A stretch of 35,309 bases of DNA. It comes from Rhodoferax sp. GTDB lineage: Bacteria > Pseudomonadota > Gammaproteobacteria > Burkholderiales > Burkholderiaceae_C. This document shows positions 18,075 through 26,907 of this stretch, piece after piece. The stretch covers positions 1 to 35,309 of the forward strand of contig JAGPBF010000019.1 in NCBI GenBank assembly GCA_018063505.1. Reading direction: 5' to 3'. How positions within the stretch are numbered: the first letter of the stretch is position 1; each line of letters starts with the position of its first letter. The translations under genes and the position numbers were made by a program. A model generated the notes under the pieces. That model was not told the origin of the DNA, made no database searches, and saw only the letters and a program-made list of their open reading frames with translations.

Positions 18075-18500
18075 TCATGGCTTTGCCTTGCGCCTGGCCT
18101 TGTTGTCTTCGAGCGATTCTGTCGGTGCACCAGCGCGGGTCCATGCCGCCCAGCCGCCGTCAATATGCGCAACATTGGTCATGCCCATGTCCTGCAGCGC
18201 CTTGGCGGCCAGCGCACTGCGCCAGCCTGCACCGCAAAACAACACGAACTCGCGTGCCTCGTCCGCAAACAGGGGCTTGTGGTACGGAGACTCAGGATCG
18301 ACCCAGAACTCCAGCATGCCACGCGGCGCATGGGTCGCGCCAACGATCGTTCCATCGCTCAATTCCCGGATGTCCCGGATATCGACGATCTGTAGCGCCG
18401 GGTCCGCATCGATCCGCTGGCGCACCTGCTCGACCGAATAGGTTGTGACTTCGGTCATCGCCTCATCGACGAGTTGTCGGTATCCCCTGGTAATGGCCAT
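18075..18500 (-). CDS. Rhodanese-like domain protein
   Basis: A single-domain rhodanese of 141 residues. The active-site loop is LFCGAGWRSALAA with Cys89 as the likely sulfur acceptor. The CH2A-like segment VDIRDIRELSDGTIVGATHAPRG (about residues 39-61) and the C-terminal HIDGGWAAWTRAG are typical. Such proteins carry persulfide sulfur; the partner here is unknown. The start has AGGAG seven bases upstream. It lies 36 bases after the second acyl-CoA dehydrogenase gene. The C-terminal tail is Lys/Arg-rich. Confidence 0.9.
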   Translation of the reverse strand: MAITRGYRQLVDEAMTEVTTYSVEQVRQRIDADPALQIVDIRDIRELSDGTIVGATHAPRGMLEFWVDPESPYHKPLFADEAREFVLFCGAGWRSALAAKALQDMGMTNVAHIDGGWAAWTRAGAPTESLEDNKARRKAKP

Positions 18501-18536
18501 GGTCTGCTCCTGTTCGGTGTGGGAGGTGTTTGCGGA

Positions 18537-19676
18537 TCATTCGCCCCGGGCCAGCGCGCGCTGGATCAGGATTTTCTGTACGTCGCTGGTGCCTTCGTAA
18601 ATCTGGCAGACGCGGACATCCCGGTATATGCGTTCAACCGGAAAATCTGCCACGTAGCCGTAACCACCGAGTGTCTGCATGGCCGCCGAGCAGACCTGCT
18701 CGGCCATCTCGCTGGCAAACAGCTTGGCCATGGCCGCCTCCTTGAGGCAAGGCTTGCCGGCATCACGCAGGCTAGCGGCATGCCAGATCAGCTGGCGTGC
18801 GGCCTCCAGGCGGGTGGCGCAATCGGCCAGACGAAAGCCGACCGCCTGGTGCTGAAAGATCGGCTGGCCAAAACTCTCGCGCTGCTTGGCATAGTCGAGC
18901 GCGACCTCGAACGCGCTGCGCGCCATGCCGACACTTTGCGCAGCGATTCCGATCCTGCCGCCTTCCAGGCCCCCCAGCGCGATCCGGTAACCCTCGCCCT
19001 CCCGGCCAATCAGGTTCTCGACCGGAATACGGCAATTGTCCAGATTGATCTGGGCGGTATCGCTGCTGTGCTGGCCGAGCTTGTGCTCAAGACGCGCGAC
19101 CTGGTAACCGGGCGCATCGGTCGGCACCAGGAACGCACTCATGCCCTTCTTGCCAGCCCCCTTGTCGGTGACGGCTATGACAATGACGACCTGGCCATTC
19201 TGGCCACTGGTGATGAATTGCTTGACGCCATCGAGCACATAGACGTCCTTGTCACGGCGGGCCGTCGTGCGCAATGCCGACGCATCCGACCCCACATGGG
19301 GCTCAGTCAGCGCAAATGCGCCCAGCATCTTCCCCTGCGCCAGCGGCGTCAGCCACTGCTTCTTTTGCTGCGGGTTTGCATAAGCCATCAAAATGGCATT
19401 GACCGGGCAGTTGGTCACGCTGATGGCGGTGCTGGTGCCGCCGTCGCCAGCGGCGATTTCCTCAAGCACCAGCGCCAGCGTCAGGTAGTCGAGATTGGCA
19501 CCGCCATATTCTTCCGGCACACAGATACCGTAGGCGCCGAGTTCAGCCAGACCCTGGTGTGCCTGCCTGGGAAAGTGGTGATCCTTGTCCCACTGCGCCG
19601 CGTGGGGCCACAGTTGCTCCCGGGCAAATGCCCGCACCGCATCGCGCACCATCTCCTGGTCCTGACTCAGCAACAT
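18537..19676 (-). CDS. Acyl-CoA dehydrogenase (short/branched-chain type)
   Basis: An FAD flavoenzyme of 379 residues that makes the alpha,beta-double bond in an acyl-CoA and passes electrons to ETF. FAD/substrate segments are GAFALTEPHVGSDASALRT and YVLDGVKQFITSGQNG. The C-terminal domain has QTLGGYGYVADFPVERIYRD and CQIYEGTSDVQKILI, in which the Glu before GTS is the catalytic base position of most family members. That differs from the isovaleryl-CoA dehydrogenase encoded 3.8 kb upstream. Substrates such as butyryl- or 2-methylbutyryl-CoA are plausible. GGAG precedes the ATG. Confidence 0.93.
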   Translation of the reverse strand: MLLSQDQEMVRDAVRAFAREQLWPHAAQWDKDHHFPRQAHQGLAELGAYGICVPEEYGGANLDYLTLALVLEEIAAGDGGTSTAISVTNCPVNAILMAYANPQQKKQWLTPLAQGKMLGAFALTEPHVGSDASALRTTARRDKDVYVLDGVKQFITSGQNGQVVIVIAVTDKGAGKKGMSAFLVPTDAPGYQVARLEHKLGQHSSDTAQINLDNCRIPVENLIGREGEGYRIALGGLEGGRIGIAAQSVGMARSAFEVALDYAKQRESFGQPIFQHQAVGFRLADCATRLEAARQLIWHAASLRDAGKPCLKEAAMAKLFASEMAEQVCSAAMQTLGGYGYVADFPVERIYRDVRVCQIYEGTSDVQKILIQRALARGE

Positions 19677-19727
19677 GTTGGTCTCCGACTGGAAAATTGA
19701 AGAATCCGGTGCCTCACGCAGCGGCGC

Positions 19728-20921
19728 TCAGAGCAGTTCCAGTGCCAACGCAGTCGCTTCGCCGCCGCCGATGCACAAGGTGGCCAGCCCGCGCTTCTTG
19801 CCGCGTGCCTGCAGCGCGTGAATCAGCGTCACCAGAATGCGCGCGCCGCTGGCGCCGATCGGATGGCCCAATGCGCAGGCACCACCGTTGACGTTGACGA
19901 TGTCATGCGAGATACCGAGTTCGGTCATCAGCGCCATCGGAACGACCGCAAATGCCTCGTTGACTTCCCACAGGTCGACATCGCCGGCGGTCCAGCCAGC
20001 CTTGGCCAGCGCCTTCTGCGTGGCACCGACCGGCGCAGTCGTGAACCAGTTCGGCTGTTGTGCATGCATCGCATGCGACACGATACGCGCCAGCGGTAAG
20101 GCACCCAGCTTTTTCGCAGTCGACGCACGCATCATGACCAGCGCGGCTGCACCGTCGTTGATCGACGAGCTTGATGCCGCGGTAATCGTCCCGTCCTTCT
20201 TGAATGCCGGCTTGAGGCTGGGTATCTTGTCGAGCTTGACACGACCCGGTCCCTCATCGATCGACACCACGGTTTCGCCCGCACGGGTTTTCACCGTGAC
20301 CGGTGTGATCTCTTTGGCAAATGCACCGGACTCGGTGGCCGCCTTGGCGCGCTGGACCGAGGTGGTGGCAAACGCATCCTGTGCTTCACGGCTGAACTGG
20401 TACTTGGCAGCGCAGTCTTCACCGAAGGTGCCCATGGCACGACCCGGCTCGTACGCATCTTCCAGACCATCCAGCATCATGTGGTCGAACACCCGGTCGT
20501 GTCCGATCCGCATGCCACCGCGACCCTTGAGCAGCAGGTAAGGCGCATTTGTCATGCTTTCCATGCCACCGGCCACCATCACATCGTGGCTGCCGGCCAG
20601 CAACATGTCGTGGGCAAACATGGCGGCCTTCATGCCCGAGCCGCACATCTTGGACAAGGTAACGGCACCGGCACTCATGGGCAATCCGCCCTTGAGCGCC
20701 GCCTGGCGCGCCGGCGCCTGGCCCTGGCCGGCCATCAGACAGTTGCCAAACAGCACTTCACCGACCAGATCGGCGGCGACACCGGAGCGTTGCATCGCAG
20801 CAGCGATGGCCGCACCACCCAGGTCATGCGCGCTGAGGGTGGAAAAATCGCCCTGGAAGCTGCCCATCGGGGTACGTGCAGCACCAACAATGACGATCGA
20901 ATCGGATGATTTGTCAGACAT
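19728..20921 (-). CDS. Acetyl-CoA C-acetyltransferase (thiolase)
   Basis: A biosynthetic/degradative type II thiolase (AtoB/PhaA-like), 397 residues. It condenses two acetyl-CoA or cleaves acetoacetyl-CoA. The acyl-accepting cysteine is in SKMCGSGMKAA (Cys93). Other active-site loops are EVNEAFAVVPMAL, GGACALGHPIGASGAR and CIGGGEATALALELL (second Cys about 383). Start ATG 20921 has AAAGGAGAG upstream. In this cluster it may deal with acetoacetyl-CoA formed from the acetoacetate released by HMG-CoA lyase. The CoA-activating enzyme that would be needed is not in the window. Confidence 0.95.
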   Translation of the reverse strand: MSDKSSDSIVIVGAARTPMGSFQGDFSTLSAHDLGGAAIAAAMQRSGVAADLVGEVLFGNCLMAGQGQAPARQAALKGGLPMSAGAVTLSKMCGSGMKAAMFAHDMLLAGSHDVMVAGGMESMTNAPYLLLKGRGGMRIGHDRVFDHMMLDGLEDAYEPGRAMGTFGEDCAAKYQFSREAQDAFATTSVQRAKAATESGAFAKEITPVTVKTRAGETVVSIDEGPGRVKLDKIPSLKPAFKKDGTITAASSSSINDGAAALVMMRASTAKKLGALPLARIVSHAMHAQQPNWFTTAPVGATQKALAKAGWTAGDVDLWEVNEAFAVVPMALMTELGISHDIVNVNGGACALGHPIGASGARILVTLIHALQARGKKRGLATLCIGGGEATALALELL

Positions 20922-20966
20922 GGTCTCTCCTTTGAAAATGTGGGATCTGGATGACGCTGGAGGCAG

Positions 20967-22799
20967 TCAGTCCAGTTCGGTTTCGGCTGATGCCGCAAAA
21001 CGTTTGTCCTGGTCGTACGGAAACACGTCGAACACATGGCCCTGGGCAATGCGCTCCTTGTGGCCTTGCCAGAACGCGGCATCGAGCAGGTCGCAATGGT
21101 GCCGCATGAATACCTCACGCACTGTGGGATTGCCCAGCAGAAAAGGTCCGAAAGTCTCCGGAAACACGTCCTTCGGACCGACGCGATACCAGACTTCACC
21201 GCTCAACTCTTCCTCCTCGTTCCGGGCCTCGGGAACACGCCTGAAGTTGCAGTCAGTGACGTATTCGATTTCGTCGTAGTCGTAAAACACCACCTTGCCG
21301 TGGCGGGTGATGCCGAAGTTCTTCCACAACATGTCGCCTGGGAAGATGTTGGCGGCGACAAGGTCCTTGATCGCATTGCCATATTCGACCACGGCGCGCT
21401 CGATCTGCGCGTACGCCCGCCGCGCGGCCGGCCCACCGGGTGCAGACGACTGCCCCAGGTCGAACGCCTCCTGCAGGTAGATATTGAGCGGGATCATGCG
21501 TCGCTCGATGTAGACGTGCTGCAGCATCAACTCCTGTTCTCCGTCGCCATCACGGTCACTGATCTGCAACTGACTCGGCGCAAACCGCTCGATCTCGGCG
21601 ATCAGTTCGTCGTCGAAACGGTTTCGCGGGAATCCGACACCGCTGTACTCCAGGGTGTCGGCCATACGGCCGACCCGGTCATGCTGCTTGACCAGCAGGT
21701 ATTTCGCTTTGACCTGGTCACGGGTGGTCTCCTTCTGCAGCGGGAAGTAGTCCTTGATGACCTTGAATACATACGGGAATGAGGGCAGATCGAACACCAG
21801 CATCACCATACCCTTGATGCCTGGCGCGATCCGGAACTTGTCGGTGGAGTGGCGCAGATGGTGCAGGAAGTCGCGATAGAACAGGTTCTTGCCCTGCTTC
21901 TGAAGGCCCAGCGCGTTATAGATCTCGTTGCGCGGCTTGTGCGGCATCACGCTGCGAAGGAATTGCACGAAAGCACTGGGAACCTCCATGTCAACCATGA
22001 AATAGGCCCGCGCGAAACTGAACAGGATCAGCAGGTCGGCTTCGCCGAACAATGCGGCATCGATCACCAGTCGGCCGGCCTTGTTGTGCAACAGCGGCAA
22101 CGCAAACGGCTCCTCGGTGAAACCGTTGATGATCTTTCCGACAACGTATGCGCCCTTGTTGCGGAAGAACAGGCCCGACAACACCTGGAGCTGGAAGTTG
22201 GCCCGCAACGTGGCATCGCCCATGCGCTGGTGCATGGCCTGTGCCACGAAACTGCAATCGCGGGCAAGGTCTTCGAACCGCTGCCGCAGATCGAAGTCAC
22301 CCACCATCTGCGCCAAGGCCTGGGGCAGGTCGCTCTGCGCCGGGTAGTACGACCGGTATGTCGGCACTGCCTTCGGCCCGTCATCTTCGATGTATTCGGT
22401 GCTGACCGCTGGCCGCAGGAAGATAAAGTCGTTCTGGAAGTAGCTTCGGTGCAGGATCTTGGTGGTCACCGAGTTGAAGAAGGTCTCTGCCAGTTCCGGC
22501 TGGTGGTGATCGACCAGCAAACCGATGTAGTGCAATTTGATCTGCTGCCAGACCTCCATGGGCTGCTCGCCCGCCTTGAACTCACGCGCCAGCCGCCGGG
22601 AACATTCGCGTACACGCAGGTCGTAAAACTCGATTCGCTCGCGCTGGGCGCGTTGCTGGCCGTGCCAGTCTGCGGTTTCGAATCGGTGCTTGGCCCGCGC
22701 CGACTCGGTGCGAAACAGTCGGTAGTGCCGATTGAACCCATCCATCATCGCCTTGGCGACCGCATAGGCAACCGTCGAGTCGAGCCGCTGGGGGAACAT
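20967..22799 (-). CDS. aceK: Isocitrate dehydrogenase kinase/phosphatase AceK
   Basis: A bifunctional enzyme that phosphorylates isocitrate dehydrogenase, switching it off so that isocitrate enters the glyoxylate shunt, and dephosphorylates it again. It has 610 residues. The N-terminal regulatory half contains the motifs [18 protein letters not shown] and [21 protein letters not shown] (split here into conserved pieces). The kinase half contains [19 protein letters not shown] with the ATP lysine, [18 protein letters not shown] and [15 protein letters not shown]. No aceA or aceB lies in this window, which is unusual compared with the enterobacterial aceBAK operon. The gene lies 27 bases after the carbonic anhydrase and 45 bases before the thiolase. 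Confidence 0.96.
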   Translation of the reverse strand: MFPQRLDSTVAYAVAKAMMDGFNRHYRLFRTESARAKHRFETADWHGQQRAQRERIEFYDLRVRECSRRLAREFKAGEQPMEVWQQIKLHYIGLLVDHHQPELAETFFNSVTTKILHRSYFQNDFIFLRPAVSTEYIEDDGPKAVPTYRSYYPAQSDLPQALAQMVGDFDLRQRFEDLARDCSFVAQAMHQRMGDATLRANFQLQVLSGLFFRNKGAYVVGKIINGFTEEPFALPLLHNKAGRLVIDAALFGEADLLILFSFARAYFMVDMEVPSAFVQFLRSVMPHKPRNEIYNALGLQKQGKNLFYRDFLHHLRHSTDKFRIAPGIKGMVMLVFDLPSFPYVFKVIKDYFPLQKETTRDQVKAKYLLVKQHDRVGRMADTLEYSGVGFPRNRFDDELIAEIERFAPSQLQISDRDGDGEQELMLQHVYIERRMIPLNIYLQEAFDLGQSSAPGGPAARRAYAQIERAVVEYGNAIKDLVAANIFPGDMLWKNFGITRHGKVVFYDYDEIEYVTDCNFRRVPEARNEEEELSGEVWYRVGPKDVFPETFGPFLLGNPTVREVFMRHHCDLLDAAFWQGHKERIAQGHVFDVFPYDQDKRFAASAETELD

Positions 22800-22826
22800 G
22801 GTCTGCGCGCCGGCTCGGGCAGCCGC

Positions 22827-23486
22827 CTAGCGTTGCATTTCTGACAGACGTGCCACCGCCACACGGTAAAACCCGTCCAGCCATTCGGTTCCCGGCACCG
22901 TCATGTGCAGGTCATGGATCAGGCCATCCTTGAGGCCATAGACCCAGCCATGCAGCGTCAGCTTCTGTCCACGGGCCCAGGCATCGCGCACCACCGTCGT
23001 GTGTGCCACATTGACAACCTGCTCTATGACATTGAGTTCGCACAAGAGGTCGTGGCGCAAATGCGCTGGCGTGCGCTCAATCAACATGGCATGGCGATCG
23101 CGCACGTTCTGGACATGACGCAGCCAGTTGTCGGCCAATCCGATACTGACATTCTCAAGTGCGGCCTGTACACCACCACAACCGTAATGTCCCACCACCA
23201 TCACATGCTCGACCTTGAGCCGCTCTACGGCGAACTGTATGGTCGACAAGGCATTCAGATCCGAATGGACAACGACGTTCGCTACGTTGCGATGGACGAA
23301 TACCTCACCCGGCTCCAGGCCGGTAATCTGGTTTGCCGGTACCCGGCTGTCGGAACAGCCAATCCACATGTACTGCGGTTGCTGTTGCGCCATCAAGCCG
23401 GTGAAGAACCCCGGCCGTTCGGCCTCCATGCGGGCCGCCCATTCACGGTTATGGGCAAATAGTTCGTCGAGGGAGTTGGTGGTCAT
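22827..23486 (-). CDS. can: Beta-carbonic anhydrase
   Basis: A zinc enzyme of 219 residues that interconverts CO2 and bicarbonate. Zinc ligands are Cys44 in WIGCSDSRVP and His100 and Cys103 in VVGHYGCGGV; the catalytic Asp46-Arg48 dyad is present. The sequence is close to the E. coli Can type. It is placed 18 bases after isovaleryl-CoA dehydrogenase and 27 bases before aceK, so co-transcription is likely. A sensible role is to supply bicarbonate to the biotin carboxylase encoded downstream. Confidence 0.96.
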   Translation of the reverse strand: MTTNSLDELFAHNREWAARMEAERPGFFTGLMAQQQPQYMWIGCSDSRVPANQITGLEPGEVFVHRNVANVVVHSDLNALSTIQFAVERLKVEHVMVVGHYGCGGVQAALENVSIGLADNWLRHVQNVRDRHAMLIERTPAHLRHDLLCELNVIEQVVNVAHTTVVRDAWARGQKLTLHGWVYGLKDGLIHDLHMTVPGTEWLDGFYRVAVARLSEMQR

Positions 23487-23504
23487 CGGACGATTGTGCC
23501 CTTG

Positions 23505-24686
23505 TCACATGGTTTCGGCGAAGAGTTCGCGACCGATCAGCATCCTGCGAATCTCGCTGGTTCCGGCACCGATCTCGTAGAGCTTGGCATCGCGCCACAA
23601 GCGTCCCAGCGGATATTCATTGATGTAGCCATTGCCGCCGAAAAGCTGTATGCCTTCACCGGCCATCCAGGTTGCCTTTTCGGCGCACCACAGGATCACC
23701 GACGCGCAGTCCTTGCGGACCTGCCGCACATGCGCGCTGCCGAGTGCATCCAGGTTCTTGCCTACCGTGTAGCAATACGCGCGGCCAGCCTGCAAGACCG
23801 TATACATGTCGGCCACCTTGCCCTGGACCAGCTGGAATTCGCCGATGCTCTGGCCGAACTGCTTGCGATCGTGGATATACGGCACCACGTTGTCCATCAC
23901 CGCCTGCATGATGCCGATCGGACCGGCCGACAACACCGCGCGCTCGTAGTCCAGGCCACTCATCAGCACCTTGGCGCCACCATTGAGACCACCCAGGATA
24001 TGGTCCATGGGCACCTCGACGTTGTCGAAAACCAGTTCGCCGGTATGGCTGCCACGCATGCCAAGCTTGTCGAGCTTCTGGGCAACGGAGAAGCCCTTCA
24101 TGCTTTTTTCGATCAGGAAGGCGGTGACACCGCGCGCGCCGAGTTCCGGCTCGGTCTTGGCATACACCACCAGCGTATCGGCGTCGGGCCCATTCGTGAT
24201 CCAGAACTTGCTGCCGTTGAGCAGGTAGTACCCGCCCTTGTCTTCGGCCTTGAGCTTCATGGAGATCACATCGCTGCCGGCGCCTGACTCGCTCATGGCC
24301 AGCGCGCCGACATGCTCACCGGTAATCAGCTTGGGCAAGTACTTGCTTCGCTGGGCGTCGTTGCCATTGCGCTTGATCTGGTTGACACACAGATTGCTGT
24401 GGGCACCATAGCTCAGGCCGACCGAGGCAGATGCGCGGCTGATTTCCTCCATGGCGACCATGTGGGCCAGATATCCCATGCCGGCGCCACCGTACTCCTC
24501 GCTGACGGTGATGCCAAGCACACCGAGCGCGCCCATCTTGGTCCACAGGTCCATGGGGAATTGATCGCTGCGGTCGATCTCGGCCGCACGCGGTGCGATC
24601 TCGCCCTGGGCAAACTCCCGTACAGCATCGCGCAACGCGTCAATGTCGTCGCCGAGTTGAAAATCAAGTCCGGGCATGGGGGTCAT
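23505..24686 (-). CDS. liuA: Isovaleryl-CoA dehydrogenase
   Basis: The first committed enzyme of leucine catabolism after isovaleryl-CoA formation. It oxidises isovaleryl-CoA to 3-methylcrotonyl-CoA and reduces ETF. It has 393 residues. The catalytic glutamate sits in [13 protein letters not shown] (Glu248), the position specific to isovaleryl-CoA dehydrogenases. Accordingly the usual C-terminal Glu is replaced in [19 protein letters not shown]-binding segments are [13 protein letters not shown] and [19 protein letters not shown] lies 7 bases before the ATG. It is second in the run after the thioesterase gene. Confidence 0.97.
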   Translation of the reverse strand: MTPMPGLDFQLGDDIDALRDAVREFAQGEIAPRAAEIDRSDQFPMDLWTKMGALGVLGITVSEEYGGAGMGYLAHMVAMEEISRASASVGLSYGAHSNLCVNQIKRNGNDAQRSKYLPKLITGEHVGALAMSESGAGSDVISMKLKAEDKGGYYLLNGSKFWITNGPDADTLVVYAKTEPELGARGVTAFLIEKSMKGFSVAQKLDKLGMRGSHTGELVFDNVEVPMDHILGGLNGGAKVLMSGLDYERAVLSAGPIGIMQAVMDNVVPYIHDRKQFGQSIGEFQLVQGKVADMYTVLQAGRAYCYTVGKNLDALGSAHVRQVRKDCASVILWCAEKATWMAGEGIQLFGGNGYINEYPLGRLWRDAKLYEIGAGTSEIRRMLIGRELFAETM

Positions 24687-24745
24687 GGAGCATCTCCTCT
24701 GTCTTGTGTTTGTCGAAAAGAAAAATCAGCCAGGCCGACTGCCGG

Positions 24746-25201
24746 TCAATAGGTTTTGGCGACCGGCACCAGGGTCTGCTGCATGACGGCGCAATCGGTG
24801 GATTTCCCGTTGTCGTCGAAATGTTCGACCATGGCACTGGTCACGATGATGCGCTTGCCTGCGCGCAGCACCCGCCCGGTGGCGCGTAAACGGCCGCCGC
24901 GAAGAGATGCCAGAAAATTGATCTTGTATTCGACCGTGGTCACTTCAGCGTCGACCGGTGCGACGGTCAGTGCGGCATAACCGCCGGCAATGTCGGCCAG
25001 CGCGCCTATTGCGCCGCCATGGAAACCGCCCTGCTGCTGCGTGAGCTTGTCCGAATAGGGCAACTCCACGACGCACAGGCCAGGGCCGACCTGCACCAGA
25101 AGGGCGCCCAGGTGCAGCATCATTCCCTGTCGCTCGAAACTTGCCAGCACACGCCGGTGCAGTGCAGGGTGGCGCAGTTCAACGGCGGGCCGATCGTTCA
25201 T
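24746..25201 (-). CDS. PaaI-type hotdog thioesterase
   Basis: A 151-residue hotdog-fold acyl-CoA thioesterase. The family segment QGGFHGGAIGALADIAGGYAA has the HGG turn and the Asp that binds or activates the thioester. VEYKINFLASLRGGRLRATG is the second typical strand pair. The ATG at 25201 has GAAAGGC upstream; a TTG two codons earlier is less likely. It is the first gene after the liu operator and promoter (25219-25269). A likely role is to release CoA from stalled acyl-CoA intermediates of leucine degradation; this is inference from position. Confidence 0.9.
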   Translation of the reverse strand: MNDRPAVELRHPALHRRVLASFERQGMMLHLGALLVQVGPGLCVVELPYSDKLTQQQGGFHGGAIGALADIAGGYAALTVAPVDAEVTTVEYKINFLASLRGGRLRATGRVLRAGKRIIVTSAMVEHFDDNGKSTDCAVMQQTLVPVAKTY

Positions 25202-25218
25202 GCTCAAGCGCCTTTCAC

Positions 25219-25242
25219 ATTGACGTTTACGTAAACGTCAAT
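25219..25242. promoter_or_regulatory. LiuR-type operator 1
   Basis: A perfect 24-bp palindrome whose 20-bp core is TGACGTTTACGTAAACGTCA (25221-25240). It lies 17 bases before the thioesterase ATG. It abuts and slightly overlaps the -10 of the minus-strand promoter at 25241-25269, where a bound protein would block initiation. A second identical core lies upstream of liuR. Confidence 0.85.
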
Positions 25243-25269
25243 TATGGCCGATCTCGCATGGACTGTCAC
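25241..25269 (-). promoter_or_regulatory. Predicted sigma70 promoter of the liu genes
   Basis: Read on the minus strand, GTGACA (25269-25264), a 17-bp spacer, and CATAAT (25246-25241). Each box differs from consensus by one base. The expected start of transcription falls inside operator 1. It lies between the liuR stop and the thioesterase start. Confidence 0.6.
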
Positions 25270-25293
25270 TCCGATCGGGGGTAACTGGGCGGA

Positions 25294-25698
25294 TCAGGCG
25301 GCAGTCACACGTTTCTCCGCCTTGCTCAACAAGGCCTTGGTCTCTTTTTCATGACCCTTCACCTCGTCCAGGTTCGCCAGCAGATCGGTCATCTGCTCTT
25401 CCAATGCCTGCCGGTGGGCTGCCAGCACGGCAAGAAATTTGCGCAACTGCGGCACTGTGTCACGCGGGCTGTCGTACATGTCGATGATGTCGCGCGCCTC
25501 GGTCAGTGACAGGCCAAGCCTCTTGGCCCGCAGTGTCAGCTTGAGGCGGGCGCGGTCGCGTGCACTGTAGACCCTGCTGCGGCCACCCGGTCCGGCGCGC
25601 AGGGGTTGCAAAAGCCCCATGTCTTCGTAGAAGCGTATGGCCCTGGTTGTCAGGTCGAACTCTTGCGCCAGGTCACTGATCGTGAATTGTTGAACCAT
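25294..25698 (-). CDS. liuR: MerR-family regulator of leucine/isovalerate utilisation
   Basis: A 134-residue DNA-binding protein. The MerR-type helix-turn-helix is FTISDLAQEFDLTTRAIRFY (about residues 5-24), followed by the wing EDMGLLQPLRAGPGGRSRVY. A C-terminal dimerisation coiled coil follows (LAAHRQALEEQMTDLLANLD). No metal-binding cysteines are present, as expected of the LiuR group. The ATG at 25698 gives the usual short N-terminus but has a poor Shine-Dalgarno. A GTG at 25755 with AGGAAGG seven bases upstream would add 19 residues and is a real alternative. The gene is divergent from the metallo-beta-lactamase-fold gene, with a shared operator between them. Confidence 0.9.
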   Translation of the reverse strand: MVQQFTISDLAQEFDLTTRAIRFYEDMGLLQPLRAGPGGRSRVYSARDRARLKLTLRAKRLGLSLTEARDIIDMYDSPRDTVPQLRKFLAVLAAHRQALEEQMTDLLANLDEVKGHEKETKALLSKAEKRVTAA

Positions 25699-25779
25699 GA
25701 TGGATGCAGGGTAATTGAACGGGACGCGTACCGAAACGAAGGCGACAGCACGCACTGCCAAGCCTTCCTACAATGCCTG

Positions 25780-25808
25780 ATTACAACTGACGTTTACGTA
25801 AACGTCAA
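25780..25808 (-). promoter_or_regulatory. Predicted sigma70 promoter of liuR
   Basis: Minus strand: TTGACG (25808-25803), 17-bp spacer, TGTAAT (25785-25780). The spacer and the -35 box coincide with operator 2, so the regulator probably controls its own gene. Confidence 0.65.
25788..25807. promoter_or_regulatory. LiuR-type operator 2
   Basis: A perfect 20-bp palindrome, TGACGTTTACGTAAACGTCA, identical to the core of operator 1. It lies 18 bases before the start of the plus-strand hydrolase gene and inside the liuR promoter on the other strand, so one site could control both directions. I see no good plus-strand -10 box downstream; TACAAT at 25769-25774 is one candidate, without a matching -35. 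Confidence 0.85.
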
Positions 25809-25825
25809 ATACCCGGGACCTGCAC

Positions 25826-26884
25826 ATGAACGAACTCGAGAACCAGTTGCACTATCCGCTGGGTGAAGCCATGCCCGCGTCCGGCACCACGCTGGAAGTG
25901 GCGCCTGGCGTGCGCTGGATCCGGATGGCATTGCCGTTTGCACTCAATCACATCAACCTGTGGCTGCTGCGTGACGAGATCGATGGCCGCAAGGGTTGGA
26001 GCATTGTCGATTGCTGCATCTTCCGCGACGAATCCAAAGCGCAGTGGGAACAGATTTTCGCGACCCAGCTCGAGGGGCTTCCAATCCTGCGGGTCATCGT
26101 CACGCATATGCATCCGGACCACATCGGGCTGGCCGACTGGTTGTGCACGCGCTGGAACGTGCGCCTGTGGATCAGCGCCACCGACTACAACGTCGCGCGA
26201 CTAGGCTCGCTGGGTCCGTCAGGGTTTGGCGGTGAAGCGGCCGCCGACTTCTTCGCATCCCACGGGCTGAACGATCCTGCATCGGTGGAGCAGATCAAGG
26301 CCCGCAACCGCTATTTTCCCAGCCTGGTACCGGGCGTCCCGGCGCAATACCGACGCATTGCGGACGGCGACCTGCTGACCATTGGCGGGCGCCAGTGGCG
26401 CTGCATCAGTGGGTATGGCCATGCGCCAGAACATATCGCGCTGTATTGCGACGCTCTGCACATGCTGATCGGCGGCGACATGATGTTGCCGCGCATCTCG
26501 ACCAATGTGAGCGTCTATGAAGTTGAACCAGAGGCCAATTCACTCAAGCTGTTTCTCGACTCGATCGATCGCTTCAGCGACCTGCCCGAAGATACGCTGA
26601 CCTTGCCGTCGCACGGCAAGCCGTTCACCGGACTGCACATTCGCATTGGCCAGTTGCACGACCATCACCGTGACCGCCTGGCGGAAGTGATGCAGGCCTG
26701 TACCACCAGGCCACATTGCGCATTCGACATCCTGCCGGTCATGTTCCTGCGGCCGTTGGACCTGCACCAGAAAACTTTCGCCATGGGCGAGGCCATCGCC
26801 CACCTGCATGCCTTGTGGTACCAGGCAAAACTGGTGCGCAAATGTGATGTGGACGGCGTCTACCGCTTTTCGGCCGTGATCTGA
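25826..26884 (+). CDS. Metallo-beta-lactamase-fold hydrolase
   Basis: A 352-residue MBL-fold enzyme. The metal motif is VIVTHMHPDHIGLADWL (His94, His96, Asp98, His99). Other ligands are the His in SGYGHAPEHIALY, the Asp in LIGGDMMLPRIS and the His in LTLPSHGKPFTG. A C-terminal helical extension of about 90 residues includes QLHDHHRDRLAEVM. The layout is of the glyoxalase II/thioester hydrolase branch rather than beta-lactamase. With operator 2 directly upstream, a role in acyl-CoA or thioester turnover during leucine degradation is plausible but unproven. The ATG at 25826 lacks a good Shine-Dalgarno. Confidence 0.9.
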   Translation: MNELENQLHYPLGEAMPASGTTLEVAPGVRWIRMALPFALNHINLWLLRDEIDGRKGWSIVDCCIFRDESKAQWEQIFATQLEGLPILRVIVTHMHPDHIGLADWLCTRWNVRLWISATDYNVARLGSLGPSGFGGEAAADFFASHGLNDPASVEQIKARNRYFPSLVPGVPAQYRRIADGDLLTIGGRQWRCISGYGHAPEHIALYCDALHMLIGGDMMLPRISTNVSVYEVEPEANSLKLFLDSIDRFSDLPEDTLTLPSHGKPFTGLHIRIGQLHDHHRDRLAEVMQACTTRPHCAFDILPVMFLRPLDLHQKTFAMGEAIAHLHALWYQAKLVRKCDVDGVYRFSAVI

Positions 26885-26907
26885 CGGCCAGTCTCGGGCC
26901 ACGTCAG
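26881..26907. terminator. Hairpin over convergent stop codons
   Basis: CTGACG (26881-26886) and CGTCAG (26902-26907) are perfect inverted arms, with GGCC/GGCC pairing possible inside. The element covers the stop codons of both the plus-strand hydrolase (26882-26884) and the minus-strand DUF45 gene (26904-26906). It is probably a bidirectional transcript end; there is no T-tract. Confidence 0.5.
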
